Origin: Candidatus Uhrbacteria bacterium CG10_big_fil_rev_8_21_14_0_10_50_16
GTDB lineage: Bacteria; Patescibacteriota; Patescibacteriia; UBA9934; UBA11717
DNA length: 42,016 bases
Assembly: GCA_002774875.1 (NCBI GenBank)
Contig: PCYM01000001.1
Coordinates: forward strand, 76,137-118,152
Direction: 5' to 3'
The notes under the pieces were generated by a model, which had not been told where the DNA came from, made no database searches, and saw nothing but the letters and a program-made list of their open reading frames with translations. Numbering within the stretch: the stretch's first letter is position 1; every line of letters starts with the position of its first letter. This document shows, one piece after another, positions 27,636 to 36,237 of the stretch. A program made the position numbers and the translations under genes.

Positions 27636-29129
27636 ATGAACATCTCAAAAACCGATTACTTGGAATACACCTTTTGCAAAAAGAACCTCTGGCTCAAAAA
27701 GCACAAGCCGGAGTTGTTTGTTGGTGCGGAATTGTCCGAATTTGAAAAAAAGATTATTGAAGAGGGAAATCTGGCGGACCAAGCCGCCCGTAACTTATTC
27801 CCCAACGGCGTGCTGATAGAAATCGTAGGGCGATCCGCCGTGAAGCCAACGCAAGCACTTTTGTCCACGCATCCGCCCACAGTGTTCCAAGGAGCCTTTG
27901 TCTGGGACGATTTTTTTGTGCAGGCGGATATTTTGGTGTGGAATGCAGTTTTGGACGGCTGGGAATTGTACGAGGTCAAGGCGACTAATGATGTAAAACG
28001 AGAAGTACCGCATCACCACGTAAACGACTTGGCGTTTCAGAAGACCGTGATTGAGCGCAGCGGCCTTAAAATCGTTAAAGCAGGCGTAATCCACCTCAAT
28101 AGTGAATACCGGCAGCAGGGCGAGGTCAACTATCACCAGCTGTTTGTGATCGCCGACCTGACAGACGAGGTACTTGCGGCAGAATTGGAGGTGCAAGAAC
28201 AAATGATGGATCTTAAATCCTACTTGCAGATGGAGGAAGAAAAGGGGTGCGAATGTTTGTACCGCGGTCACAACGCGCAATGCACCACGTTTCGCTATTC
28301 CAACCCGCAGGTACCGGAGTATTCCGTTCATGACATCAATCGTATCGGCGGCAGTAAAAAGATTTTTTACGATTGGATTGATCGAGGTATTTACACGTTG
28401 GACGACATCAATAACCCACAGGTGCTCAAAGGGGCCAAGAAGGCGCAATACGATGCCTATACCACCGGACGACCACTTATTAATCATACGGCTATCTCAA
28501 AGGCGTTGGGGGCGCTTGTGTTCCCACTGTATTTCTTTGATTACGAAGGCTATTCGAGTGCCATCCCGCGGTTTGACGGGTTTGGCGCGTACGAACAAGT
28601 TCCGTTTCAATATTCTCTGCACATCATGCAGGAAGACGGCTCGCTGGAGCACCGTGAATTTTTAATTACCGAGCCCAAAGGCGATTTGACACGCGCGCTT
28701 GTAGAGCGGATGCACGAGGATTTTGACACGCAGGGATCGGTTATCTCATGGTATAAATCGTATGAGTCACAACGCAACAATAAACTCGCTGAGTTGCACC
28801 CGGACCATGCACCGTTTTTGGAAGGGCTCAACGATCGCATGTTTGATCTTATGGAAATATTTTCCAAAAATTATTACGTGGACGCCAAGTTTAAAGGAAG
28901 CGTGAGTATTAAACATGTGTTGCCGGTGTTAGTGCCGGAGCTCACGTACAAGGCGTTGGGGATTCAAAAAGGGGATCAGGCCGTGGAGCGATGGGAAAAG
29001 ATGATTAACAAGGCAACGCCACAGGAAGAGAAAGAGGCGATTGCGAGAGATTTATTGGAGTACTGCAAGCTCGATACGTTTGCGATGGTGGAGATTTATC
29101 GATTTTTGCTGCGCGTGATCGGACGGTAG
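27636..29129 (+). CDS. DUF2779 protein: RecB/Cas4-like nuclease fused to RNase H-like exonuclease fold
   Basis: 497 residues. The N-terminal half begins MNISKTDYLEYTFCKKNLWL, the opening of RecB/Cas4-like nucleases, and has ADILVW (metal-binding D) and YEVKAT (the E-x-K of the PD-(D/E)XK fold). C14 with three later cysteines in KGCECLYRGHNAQC gives the 1+3 cysteine pattern of the Fe-S clusters in Cas4 and AddB. The C-terminal half has FFDYEGYSSAIP and YCKLDTFAMVEIYRFL, the DUF2779 signature, which resembles the first acidic and last D motifs of RNase H/DnaQ-type exonucleases. DUF2779 is found in many bacteria, CPR included. A DNA or RNA end-processing function is inferred. No CRISPR array is present in the window. 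Confidence 0.85.
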   Translation: MNISKTDYLEYTFCKKNLWLKKHKPELFVGAELSEFEKKIIEEGNLADQAARNLFPNGVLIEIVGRSAVKPTQALLSTHPPTVFQGAFVWDDFFVQADILVWNAVLDGWELYEVKATNDVKREVPHHHVNDLAFQKTVIERSGLKIVKAGVIHLNSEYRQQGEVNYHQLFVIADLTDEVLAAELEVQEQMMDLKSYLQMEEEKGCECLYRGHNAQCTTFRYSNPQVPEYSVHDINRIGGSKKIFYDWIDRGIYTLDDINNPQVLKGAKKAQYDAYTTGRPLINHTAISKALGALVFPLYFFDYEGYSSAIPRFDGFGAYEQVPFQYSLHIMQEDGSLEHREFLITEPKGDLTRALVERMHEDFDTQGSVISWYKSYESQRNNKLAELHPDHAPFLEGLNDRMFDLMEIFSKNYYVDAKFKGSVSIKHVLPVLVPELTYKALGIQKGDQAVERWEKMINKATPQEEKEAIARDLLEYCKLDTFAMVEIYRFLLRVIGR

Positions 29130-29149
29130 AGCTTTGCTATTGCTCCGCC

Positions 29150-29200
29150 GAGGATATGCATCTTCAAACACACGTGTTCTTGGGTTACGACAGGCTGGAT
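29150..29200. repeat. Second copy of the dispersed repeat seen at 1-135
   Basis: Blocks ATCTTCAAACACA (near 29159), CGTGTTCT and CGACAGGCTGGAT occur in the same order as near 46-97. The gap between the last blocks is short here, while the copy at the window start has a homopolymer run. Confidence 0.45.
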
Positions 29201-29248
29201 GAAGAATGAATTAATTTGGAGTGTTCATATCTTGTCGTGAGGCGTATG

Positions 29249-29677
29249 ATGAAAGTATACAGAGAAACTCAATCAATTAAGCCTTTATGTATGAAAGGAT
29301 TTGTCACAAACATTGAGGTCGCAACGCTTACGAATACCGACTATCGCCGCGTTTTGTATACTGCAGAGCACAGTCAACTTGTGTTGATGTGTTTGCAGCC
29401 GGGTGATGAGATCGGAATGGAGGTACATACTCTTGATCAATTTATTCGCATCGAACAAGGGTCAGCTAAGGCTCTATTAGACGGGGTAGAACACACACTT
29501 GCGGCAGACTTTGCTGTTGTTGTCCCAGCCGGTACTAAACACAATATTATCAATACGGGTGATGGTGCATTAAAACTCTACACGGTGTACGCACCGCCTG
29601 AGCATAAGGATGCCATGGTGGAGCATACAAAGGCCGAAGAAATAGAAGAACATTTTGACGGAAAAACCACAGAATAA
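29249..29677 (+). CDS. Cupin-domain protein
   Basis: 142 residues. YRRVLYTAEHSQLVLMCLQPGDEIGMEVH opens the cupin fold here only as RRVLYTAEHSQLVL and LQPGDEIGMEVH, with DQFIRIEQG, VVVPAGTKHNIIN and LYTVYAPPEH following. Metal-site histidines of the two cupin motifs are present (VH and KHNI). This is a common single-domain bacterial cupin (a mannose-6-phosphate-isomerase/RmlC-like fold) with unassigned substrate. The start is uncertain: ATGs at 29246 and 29249 are adjacent. An extra ten or so residues at the N-terminus (IKPLCMKGFVTNIEVATL) sit ahead of the usual start of the family. It lies beside the dispersed repeat. Confidence 0.85.
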   Translation: MKVYRETQSIKPLCMKGFVTNIEVATLTNTDYRRVLYTAEHSQLVLMCLQPGDEIGMEVHTLDQFIRIEQGSAKALLDGVEHTLAADFAVVVPAGTKHNIINTGDGALKLYTVYAPPEHKDAMVEHTKAEEIEEHFDGKTTE

Positions 29678-29755
29678 CAGACAACCCCGCACCAGAGATG
29701 GCGCGGAGCTTGCTATAAGGGCCACAATCGCTGGGCTTTAATCGTTTTAAGGGTG

Positions 29756-29764
29756 TGCTATACT
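29756..29764 (+). promoter_or_regulatory. Extended -10 promoter for 29787
   Basis: TGCTATACT, ending 22 nt before ATG 29787; likely drives the secreted protein, the RecB-like gene and perhaps the antiporter. Confidence 0.55.
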
Positions 29765-29786
29765 ACCTCCAATCATTATTCTAACT

Positions 29787-30617
29787 ATGAATCGAAAACA
29801 GATTGTTTTGAGCCTTTTTGCTCTCGGTATTGGTGTTGTTGGTCTGTCGCCGCTTTTGAATAGAACGGAGCTGGTCCATACGGCAGACGCGGCAGGAGCG
29901 TCGGAAAAGCACATACAACAACGCCTCTCAACACGGTTAGAGAAGAAACTTATTCGGCAAACACGTCGGCAAACACGTAAGAAAGTGACCGCTACGGCTC
30001 CTCTCGCACCAACGTTCGTATTAGATGGGGTCAACCTTGCAGACATGACACAGCAAGTAGCGACATCTTTTTTTGAGGTGTTTAACGGGTATGGAGTGGT
30101 TGAAGTAAACCCAAGTGCACAAAACGTCCATTTGCGACCCATGGCGGCAACGATGGCGGGAGAAACGCACGCGGGGCTCGTACGAACAGGCGAGTGGATG
30201 ACGGGAGATTATCGCATTGCAACAACGATCAAAACAAGTGCACAGTTGCGGACGGGGTCTGCACCAAATCCTTGGGAGGTTGCTTGGCTCCCATTTGGCT
30301 ACAACGAGGATGGCACATTTAAATACCTGATTTTTAAACCAAACGGATATGGTGTTGAGCTTGGAGAAGCTCTTGGCAACAACGCACAAAACTTTTTGTG
30401 GACGTCGGCCGTTGGTGCACAGAATTTTCCGATTCAAACGGCGTATGATGTTGTGGTAGAGATCCGTGGGTCTGTGATCACGGTATTGGTGAATGGATCA
30501 AACGTGTTGACCTATACTCAAAATACACGCGATAGACTCGATACGAATGGATATGTTGGATTCTATTCCGAGGATGCCGATGTGAGTTTTACCAATATCT
30601 CTATTACATCGCTGTAG
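29787..30617 (+). CDS. Secreted concanavalin A-like (LamG/DUF1080-type) protein
   Basis: 276 residues. A signal peptide (about 1-33, with ADAAGA at the cleavage region), a basic linker rich in Arg/Thr (about 38-70, LIRQTRRQTRKK), and a beta-sandwich domain (about 75-276). The C-terminal block YDVVVEIRGSVITVLVNG, LDTNGYVGFYSED and VSFTNISI is characteristic of concanavalin-like domains of the 3-keto-disaccharide hydrolase/LamG type, and the centre has WEVAWLPFGYNEDG. Probably a carbohydrate-binding or glycan-active exported protein. Catalytic residues are not evident. It is 3 nt ahead of the RecB-like nuclease gene, an odd functional neighbour. Confidence 0.7.
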   Translation: MNRKQIVLSLFALGIGVVGLSPLLNRTELVHTADAAGASEKHIQQRLSTRLEKKLIRQTRRQTRKKVTATAPLAPTFVLDGVNLADMTQQVATSFFEVFNGYGVVEVNPSAQNVHLRPMAATMAGETHAGLVRTGEWMTGDYRIATTIKTSAQLRTGSAPNPWEVAWLPFGYNEDGTFKYLIFKPNGYGVELGEALGNNAQNFLWTSAVGAQNFPIQTAYDVVVEIRGSVITVLVNGSNVLTYTQNTRDRLDTNGYVGFYSEDADVSFTNISITSL

Positions 30618-30620
30618 GTT

Positions 30621-31388
30621 ATGTCCGATTATTACCGAATCCCACGCGGAGCGGATTGGAACTACGGAGGCCAAAAATGGCGACTCAGTAGAAGCAAAAT
30701 AGATTTGTATAAAGAGTGTCCGCGCTGTTTCTGGTTGGATAATAAAAAGGGACTCAAGCGACCGGCGGGGTATCCCTTTAATCTCAACTCGGCGGTGGAT
30801 CAATTGCTCAAAACAGAATTTGATGTCCATCGTGCCGCGAGCACACAGCATCCCTTGCAAGAAAAGTACGGCCTAGCTATGAAGCCAGCTGTACACACCA
30901 AGATGCGGCAATGGAGAGAAAACTTTGAAGGAGTCGACACGGTCCATACAGCAACAGGGCTTACAGTTTGCGGCGCGATCGACGATCTCTGGGTAGATGA
31001 TGCAGGCACGTACTACGTTGTGGATTATAAGGCGACGGCAAAATCGGAGCCGGTAACGGAGCTTAACGAGCCATGGCAGGATTCCTACAAGCGGCAGATG
31101 GAGGTCTACCAATGGCTGCTGCGTCACAATGGGCTTACGGTGAGCGATACAGGATATTTTGTGTATTGCACCGGGAAGCCAGACGAGGCTGCGTTTGATG
31201 GAAAGCTCGAGTTTGATGTCCATGTGATTCCGCATACGGGTAAAGCCGATTGGGTGGACGGTGTGTTGGAGGAGATTAAGGTTTGTTTGGAGGGGAGTCT
31301 TCCTCGTGAGGGAACGAATTGCGATCACTGCTTGTACAGGCGGGTGTTGCGATCCGAGGAGGAACAAGAGCAGGGGCGATTATTATAA
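30621..31388 (+). CDS. PD-(D/E)XK (RecB/Cas4-like) nuclease
   Basis: 255 residues. LSRSKIDLYKECPRCFWL opens the fold, GAIDDLWVD and YYVVDYKAT give the D...D-x-K metal site, and YKRQMEVYQWLL is the RecB-family QxxxY motif. Cysteines come in two pairs, CPRC (33-36) and CDHC near the C-terminus, which could hold a metal or Fe-S cluster. The family acts on DNA ends in repair or defence. It is soluble. It is co-directional with the secreted protein upstream (3 nt) and the antiporter downstream (3 nt), but functional linkage is unclear. The arrangement resembles the DUF2779 nuclease at 27636; the two are not obviously duplicates. Confidence 0.85.
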   Translation: MSDYYRIPRGADWNYGGQKWRLSRSKIDLYKECPRCFWLDNKKGLKRPAGYPFNLNSAVDQLLKTEFDVHRAASTQHPLQEKYGLAMKPAVHTKMRQWRENFEGVDTVHTATGLTVCGAIDDLWVDDAGTYYVVDYKATAKSEPVTELNEPWQDSYKRQMEVYQWLLRHNGLTVSDTGYFVYCTGKPDEAAFDGKLEFDVHVIPHTGKADWVDGVLEEIKVCLEGSLPREGTNCDHCLYRRVLRSEEEQEQGRLL

Positions 31389-31391
31389 ATC

Positions 31392-32825
31392 ATGTTTGGT
31401 ACATTAGGTATGAATTACGTACGAGAGGCTTTACAAACGGGAATGCAAACGGTTAAACGGCATGCAATCTTTTTTTTGGCACTGTTTGGAGGTTTGTTGG
31501 CACAAGTCGCGTTTGCAAGTGGATCTGAATCAGAGGCAGGGCATGCGACGTTTGCGGTCACTATTCTGTGGATCGCTGTTTTGTTGATGTTGGCAAGGAT
31601 TTCTGGCTTGGTAGAAAAAATCGGACAGCCCTCCGTGTTAGGTGAGTTGGTGTTGGGTGTTGTACTTGGCAACCTCGCGCTCCTTGGTTTTGATTGGTTT
31701 GAGCCGATGAAGCATGACATCATCATTGAATTCCTTGCAGAGCTTGGAGTGGTGATTTTGCTTTTCCAGATTGGGTTGGAATCCAATATCACGCAAATGA
31801 AGAAAGTTGGACTACAGGCGATCCTTGTTGCCGTTGTTGGTGTGGTCGTTCCATTTGTGTTGGGAACCTATGTTGTTGGGCCTTGGCTTTTGCCAGGGCT
31901 TGATTCTAACGCGTACTTGTTTTTGGGAGCAGCGCTTACGGCAACCTCCGTGGGTATTACGGCACGCGTATTTCAGGAACTCGGAAAATTGCACATTAAA
32001 GAAGCACAGATTGTTTTAGGCGCAGCGGTGTTTGACGACGTCCTTGGTTTGATTATCTTGGCGATTGTTTCTGCGATTGCTACCGTTGGTGCGGTGAGCT
32101 TTGGCGTAATCAGTCTTATTGCCGGAAAAGCCATCATCTTCCTTGTGGGAGCAATCGTGATTGGTCAATTTGCGGCTAAGTGGCTTGGCAAATTCTTCTC
32201 CAAGATTCACACAGGAATCGGCATGAAGTTTACAATGGCGATCTCCTTTGGCCTCTTCTTTGCCTTCCTCGCATCCGAGATTGGCCTTGCTCCTATTATT
32301 GGAGCGTTTGCGGCAGGTCTAGTGTTGGATCCGGTTCATTTCCGTTACTTTAAAGATCCGCATATTGTAAAGGATGTGAAGAAGATTATGGATGCAAAGG
32401 TAGACGCCGCGACGCGTACATCTGTTTTGGAAGCGATGGATAAACATGCAGACCGACACATAGAAGAAATCGTCGAACCTCTTGGATTGTTCTTGGTGCC
32501 GATCTTCTTTGTGGTAACGGGAATGACGGTAGACCTCACAACGCTTTCCGATGTTCGTGTCGTCCTTGTATCCCTTGCGATTACGTTGGTGGCGATTGGA
32601 GGAAAGTATGTTGCGGGTTTTGCAGCAGGGAAAGGAGTTAATCGATCGCTTGTGGGATTTGGAATGGTTCCACGTGGCGAGGTTGGATTGATCTTTGCGA
32701 GTATCGGTATAGGCTTAGGAGTCATTAGCAATGAGGTCTTCTCTGTGATTGTGATTATGGTGATTCTGACGACACTTGTGAGTCCGCCGATCCTTTCCTT
32801 TATGCTCAAACGCGCAGAAAAGTAA
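31392..32825 (+). CDS. CPA2 family cation:proton antiporter (Kef-type membrane domain)
   Basis: 477 residues with about 12 hydrophobic segments. A cleavable-looking signal segment (about 22-42) precedes the Na_H_Exchanger domain. Marks of the family are QPSVLGELVLGVVLGN, GAALTATSVGITARVF, AAVFDDVLGLI (the acidic pair in the ion-transport core) and GMVPRGEVGLIFA. There is no C-terminal TrkA-N domain, so it is the transporter module without the KefB/KefC regulatory part. It would exchange K+ or Na+ for H+ across the inner membrane. The 3-nt spacing puts it in an operon with the RecB-like gene; a terminator follows at 32880. Confidence 0.92.
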   Translation: MFGTLGMNYVREALQTGMQTVKRHAIFFLALFGGLLAQVAFASGSESEAGHATFAVTILWIAVLLMLARISGLVEKIGQPSVLGELVLGVVLGNLALLGFDWFEPMKHDIIIEFLAELGVVILLFQIGLESNITQMKKVGLQAILVAVVGVVVPFVLGTYVVGPWLLPGLDSNAYLFLGAALTATSVGITARVFQELGKLHIKEAQIVLGAAVFDDVLGLIILAIVSAIATVGAVSFGVISLIAGKAIIFLVGAIVIGQFAAKWLGKFFSKIHTGIGMKFTMAISFGLFFAFLASEIGLAPIIGAFAAGLVLDPVHFRYFKDPHIVKDVKKIMDAKVDAATRTSVLEAMDKHADRHIEEIVEPLGLFLVPIFFVVTGMTVDLTTLSDVRVVLVSLAITLVAIGGKYVAGFAAGKGVNRSLVGFGMVPRGEVGLIFASIGIGLGVISNEVFSVIVIMVILTTLVSPPILSFMLKRAEK

Positions 32826-32879
32826 CGGGTTGATTAATACAGGCTTTTTGGTTGGGTCTGAGAATACGTTGATTCTTAT

Positions 32880-32908
32880 AAAGGAGTAGCCTAGAGGCTG
32901 CTCCTTTT
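32880..32908 (+). terminator. Terminator after the antiporter
   Basis: A 12-bp stem with one T-G pair (AAAGGAGTAGCC/GGCTGCTCCTTT), loop TAGA, tail TTTTCC. Confidence 0.8.
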
Positions 32909-32909
32909 C

Positions 32910-33437
32910 CGTTCCCAAATTCTTCGTTTAATACAAATAATGAATCGCCCACCGGAGACGAGCGACCTTTGCGGCGCTCGATGGCGAGCAATAGAGTTTG
33001 AGACATGTGAGGCCGGATGCTACCCCTGGGACTTGACCTCGTCAAAGAATACCCTTTTTGTCTGCGTGAGTCTTCTAGACCAGCGTTCTAAATCTGATAG
33101 GAACAACTCATCTCCAGGAAAGCACCTGAGGGGCACGATTAATCTCTCCCAAAGCCTACTCGGGAATCGCAGGATGAATGGGCAAGGAGATAGCGGTCTT
33201 CACATCCAGATTAGGTCATTAATTTGGCATACTTCATGAAGAATCTGTGCACACTCGCACCCGACGACCATGTTGTTATTTACGATACTGAAACTCACGA
33301 CAATCCTACGAGAGGGCGATGATTTGCCCTAAAATAGGTGAGGACATTACTGCCCTTAAAAGAGGGATTCTCTTACGTTAAATTGGTCAATGAGAGCCCT
33401 ACTGTCAATGGGAGATAAGAGGGGTAGGAGGTTAAAC
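32910..33437. other. Gene-poor intergenic region, no recognised gene
   Basis: About 530 nt with no convincing protein or RNA gene. I checked both strands for the tmRNA, RNase P and SRP signatures and did not find them. On the minus strand a 43-codon frame contains IVVSFSIVNNNMVVGCECAQ and runs to about 33200, but it lacks a good start. Sequence looks neither homopolymeric nor repeat-like. It may hold gene remnants or an unrecognised RNA. Confidence 0.4.
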
Positions 33438-33467
33438 AAAACCCCCACCAATCGGTAGGGGTTTTTT
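33438..33467. terminator. Bidirectional terminator beyond the DEAD-box helicase
   Basis: Stem AAAACCCC/GGGGTTTT extended by CC/GG with a small internal mismatch; loop AATC. T-runs face both ways; it ends the minus-strand helicase mRNA. Confidence 0.8.
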
Positions 33468-33476
33468 AATACATGA

Positions 33477-34922
33477 TTATGGTCGTTGCTTTGGTCGACG
33501 ATCGGCGCTACGAGGTGCTGGGCGTCCCTGGGATCGAGAAGCTCCATAGCTTCCGGAACCAGATCCACCGGAGCGACCTTGTGGCCGTGAAGCTCCATAG
33601 CTTCCAGATCCACCGGAACGTTCCTGTGATCGTCCACCCTGGGATCCAGACTGGCTTCGCTTTGGATAGTTGCCTGTGTATCCACCGGAGCGTCCTTGTG
33701 ATGGTCTTGATCCTCCACGACCCTGTGGGCCACGACGGTAAGATCCACCGCTAGAGGAACGTTGCCCGCTTGCAAGAGGCTTAATAGGGTCCATCGCCTC
33801 ACCCGACGGGGACTTGATTGGTAACGTAACGTCAATTAACTGCTGAATTTGGTAAATTTCGCGTTTTTGGTCGGGACACGCAAAGGTAATTGCTTTTCCT
33901 GATTTTCCAGCACGACCCGTGCGTCCAATACGATGGACGTAATCCTCTAGTTGATCTGGAAGATCAAAGTTCAAGACAAGTTCGATATCTTTGACATCGA
34001 TTCCGCGCGAGGCAATGTCGGTTGCCACGAGGATACGATATTTTCCGTTGGTAAATCCTCGTAGGGCACTTTGTCGCTGGCTCTGTGTTCGGTTTGAGTG
34101 GATCTCGTCTGCTGTATGTCCGAGGAGTCGAATTGCACGAGCGATCTTTTTTGCCCCGTGTTTTGTACGGCTAAAGATAAGCACGGTTCCTTTGTACTCT
34201 TTAAGCAGTCGTTCCATGAGGGCCATTTTGTCATCCTTATGGACGATAAAGACTTCTTGATCAATGTTTTCTGCCGTTGTGCCGGGACGTGTGACCTCGA
34301 TACGCAAAGGAGACTTCATGTACTTTTGTGCCATGTCTGCAATTGCTTTTGGCATGGTTGCAGAAAAGAGCATCGTCTGACGCTGATCAGGTACACCTTG
34401 GAGAATAAGCTCTAATTGTGGGGCGAATCCCATATCCATCATACGGTCAGCCTCGTCCAAAACAAGAATACCAATGTTATGCAAATTGATGTTACCTTGC
34501 TCAATATGGTCAATGAGTCGTCCCGGTGTTGCAACGATTACATGTGGTTTTGCACGCAATTGACGAATCTGAGGGCGTGGGTTAGCACCACCAATCACAA
34601 TGGCGGTACGAAGACCAGAGGCGCCGGCAAGCTTACGGATGGTCTCTTCTACCTGAATCGCGAGTTCTCGCGTTGGCAACAAAATAAGTCCCATCGTTTT
34701 AGACGCGGCGACGTGCTGCAATACAGGGATAGAAAAAGCAAGTGTCTTACCGGATCCAGTCTGGGCAATACCCACAACGTCTTCACCGGCTGTGGCGACA
34801 GGAATCGCTTTATATTGAATAGGAGTTGGATGCTCAAATTTGAGCGCTTGCAGCCGCTTGAGAAGGCCGGGTGTAATCCCGAGTCCATTAAAGTCGTGTT
34901 GTTCTAGTTCTTCTCTTGGCAT
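33477..34922 (-). CDS. DEAD-box RNA helicase, RhlE-like, with RGG/SGG tail
   Basis: 481 residues. The Q motif (FEHPTPIQ), Walker A AQTGSGKT (53-60), PTRELA, GGANPR, TPGR, DEAD (VLDEADRMMDMGF), SAT, and HRIGRTGRAGKSG are in order, so the helicase core is complete. From about 385 onward there is a Gly/Ser/Arg/Gln-rich tail of about 95 residues (repeats of the type RSGGSGSYGASR and PQGRGGS), an RNA-binding or phase-separating style of tail. At DNA level the tail shows tandem imperfect repeats that produce spurious plus-strand frames. It unwinds RNA in ribosome assembly or cold adaptation. A near-leaderless promoter lies at 34932-34960. Confidence 0.93.
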   Translation of the reverse strand: MPREELEQHDFNGLGITPGLLKRLQALKFEHPTPIQYKAIPVATAGEDVVGIAQTGSGKTLAFSIPVLQHVAASKTMGLILLPTRELAIQVEETIRKLAGASGLRTAIVIGGANPRPQIRQLRAKPHVIVATPGRLIDHIEQGNINLHNIGILVLDEADRMMDMGFAPQLELILQGVPDQRQTMLFSATMPKAIADMAQKYMKSPLRIEVTRPGTTAENIDQEVFIVHKDDKMALMERLLKEYKGTVLIFSRTKHGAKKIARAIRLLGHTADEIHSNRTQSQRQSALRGFTNGKYRILVATDIASRGIDVKDIELVLNFDLPDQLEDYVHRIGRTGRAGKSGKAITFACPDQKREIYQIQQLIDVTLPIKSPSGEAMDPIKPLASGQRSSSGGSYRRGPQGRGGSRPSQGRSGGYTGNYPKRSQSGSQGGRSQERSGGSGSYGASRPQGRSGGSGSGSYGASRSQGRPAPRSADRRPKQRP

Positions 34923-34931
34923 GAAGGTGCA

Positions 34932-34960
34932 AGCATAGTCTGTTTTAACGAATCTGTCAA
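34932..34960 (-). promoter_or_regulatory. Sigma-70-type promoter, near-leaderless, for the DEAD-box gene
   Basis: On the minus strand this is TTGACA, a 17-nt spacer and TATGCT, a textbook promoter, ending 9 nt before the ATG at 34922. Confidence 0.75.
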
Positions 34961-35064
34961 GCGATCATACGAGCATTTCCTCATTCTATCGCTTTTACTG
35001 AAGGAATGCGACAAAATGGAGAAATAAAACGGGGATAAATCGTACAGTTATCATAGCCAGAATC

Positions 35065-35073
35065 TGGTATTAT
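35065..35073 (+). promoter_or_regulatory. Extended -10 promoter for the DUF2914 gene
   Basis: TGGTATTAT ends 14 nt before ATG 35088. A GGAGG abuts the ATG directly, too close to act as a normal Shine-Dalgarno. Confidence 0.5.
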
Positions 35074-35087
35074 AGGAAAAACGGAGG

Positions 35088-36194
35088 ATGAAAGAGCACA
35101 TTAAGCGCCTCACGCGCTACTATCAATTACGATCGTTTTACGAGAAGTACGAACGCTGGCTCTTACCGGCGGCTCTTTTAGTTGGAGTCGCGGTAGACTT
35201 TGTAACGTTTCGTACTATTCAAATCGGAACGGCCTTTCTTCTGCTTGGTTTACATGCGATTTTGGCGGGGGCAAGTATTGCCTATGTCAACGTGTATGGG
35301 GTAGGAAAAGTGCCAAAGAACCGGTTTACACGGTATCTGCGGCTGTTGGCTCCTCTGGGGATGCAGTTTAGTTTAGGTGCGTTGCTGAGTGCTTCGTTTA
35401 TCTTTTATTGGTTTAGTGGATCGTTGTCTGCGTCTTGGCCACTCATGATCCTCGTGGTGTTTTTAATGATCTCTAATGAGACGTTGCGGGACTATTATCG
35501 TGAGCCAGTTGTGCAGGTGGGTGTCTACTATTTTGTTGTCTTGTCTTACTGTATTTTGGTGCTGCCGTTTTGGCTCAACTCTATTTCTGTGTGGGTGTTT
35601 GTCTTTAGCGGGTGTGTAAGTTTGATTGCAATGGCGTTTTATTTGCATAGTATGAATCGACATCTCAAACGGTTTCGCGTGCGAAAGAAAAAAATGCGTA
35701 CGACGATTCTGATTATTTTTGCGTGCATGAATGGGTTTTATTTCCTCAACATTATTCCTCCGATCCCGCTTTCCCTTACCGAGGCGGGCGTATACCACTA
35801 CATCGAATCGCAGACAGACGGATATCTGATGCAAGAAGAAGCAACGTCTTGGGTTGATCGTTTTGTACCCGGACAGGTGATTCATATACGACAAGGTGAT
35901 CAGGTGTTTGTGTATTCCTCCATTTTTGCTCCCGGGAAAATCAATACTCGGATCGTGCACAACTGGCAACGCTACAACGAGGAGTCGGGCAAATGGGAGT
36001 CGCGTGACAAGCTTTCTTTTGGCATTGCGGGCGGGAGGCAGAATGGGTACCGGGGCTTCTCTCACAAGGCGCGTATGGATGCGGGTAAGTGGAGAGTGGA
36101 TGTGCAAACTACGCGTGGGCAGACGCTCGGACGGATTACCTTTATGGTGGAGTGGGTAGAAGACCTCCCGCCGTTGCAGACTGTGATAAAATAG
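35088..36194 (+). CDS. DUF2914 multi-pass membrane protein
   Basis: 368 residues. About seven transmembrane helices fill residues 25-235, then an extracytoplasmic C-terminal domain (about 245-365). The final section, WQRYNEESGKWESRDKL, GGRQNGYRGFSHK and GKWRVDVQTTRGQTLGRITF, is the DUF2914 signature. Membrane proteins with this domain are common in CPR and delta-proteobacterial genomes with no known function; an envelope role is likely. A basic loop (KRFRVRKKKM, about 198-207) follows the positive-inside rule. It is followed by the secreted protein at 36238 after a 43-nt gap. Confidence 0.8.
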   Translation: MKEHIKRLTRYYQLRSFYEKYERWLLPAALLVGVAVDFVTFRTIQIGTAFLLLGLHAILAGASIAYVNVYGVGKVPKNRFTRYLRLLAPLGMQFSLGALLSASFIFYWFSGSLSASWPLMILVVFLMISNETLRDYYREPVVQVGVYYFVVLSYCILVLPFWLNSISVWVFVFSGCVSLIAMAFYLHSMNRHLKRFRVRKKKMRTTILIIFACMNGFYFLNIIPPIPLSLTEAGVYHYIESQTDGYLMQEEATSWVDRFVPGQVIHIRQGDQVFVYSSIFAPGKINTRIVHNWQRYNEESGKWESRDKLSFGIAGGRQNGYRGFSHKARMDAGKWRVDVQTTRGQTLGRITFMVEWVEDLPPLQTVIK

Positions 36195-36237
36195 ATGCAC
36201 GAATACATTACTAACGGATATAAGTATTTAAAATTGT

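Noticed and set aside
27636-31388. CRISPR-associated locus, suggested by Cas4-like nucleases
   Set aside because: No direct-repeat array and no cas1, cas2 or effector genes anywhere in the window.
32940-33239. 99-codon plus-strand frame in the gene-poor region
   Set aside because: No promoter, ribosome site or protein-like composition; it overlaps unrelated minus-strand frames and probably arises by chance.
32910-33437. Possible tmRNA, RNase P RNA or SRP RNA
   Set aside because: I did not find the conserved motifs of these RNAs (tRNA-like end with TTCRANYCC, GAGGAAAGTCC, or GGAAGGAAGCAGCC) on either strand.
33473-33754. Plus-strand frame with repeats, opposite the DEAD-box helicase tail
   Set aside because: It is a shadow of the Gly/Ser/Arg-rich tail, whose DNA repeats leave stop-free frames on the opposite strand.
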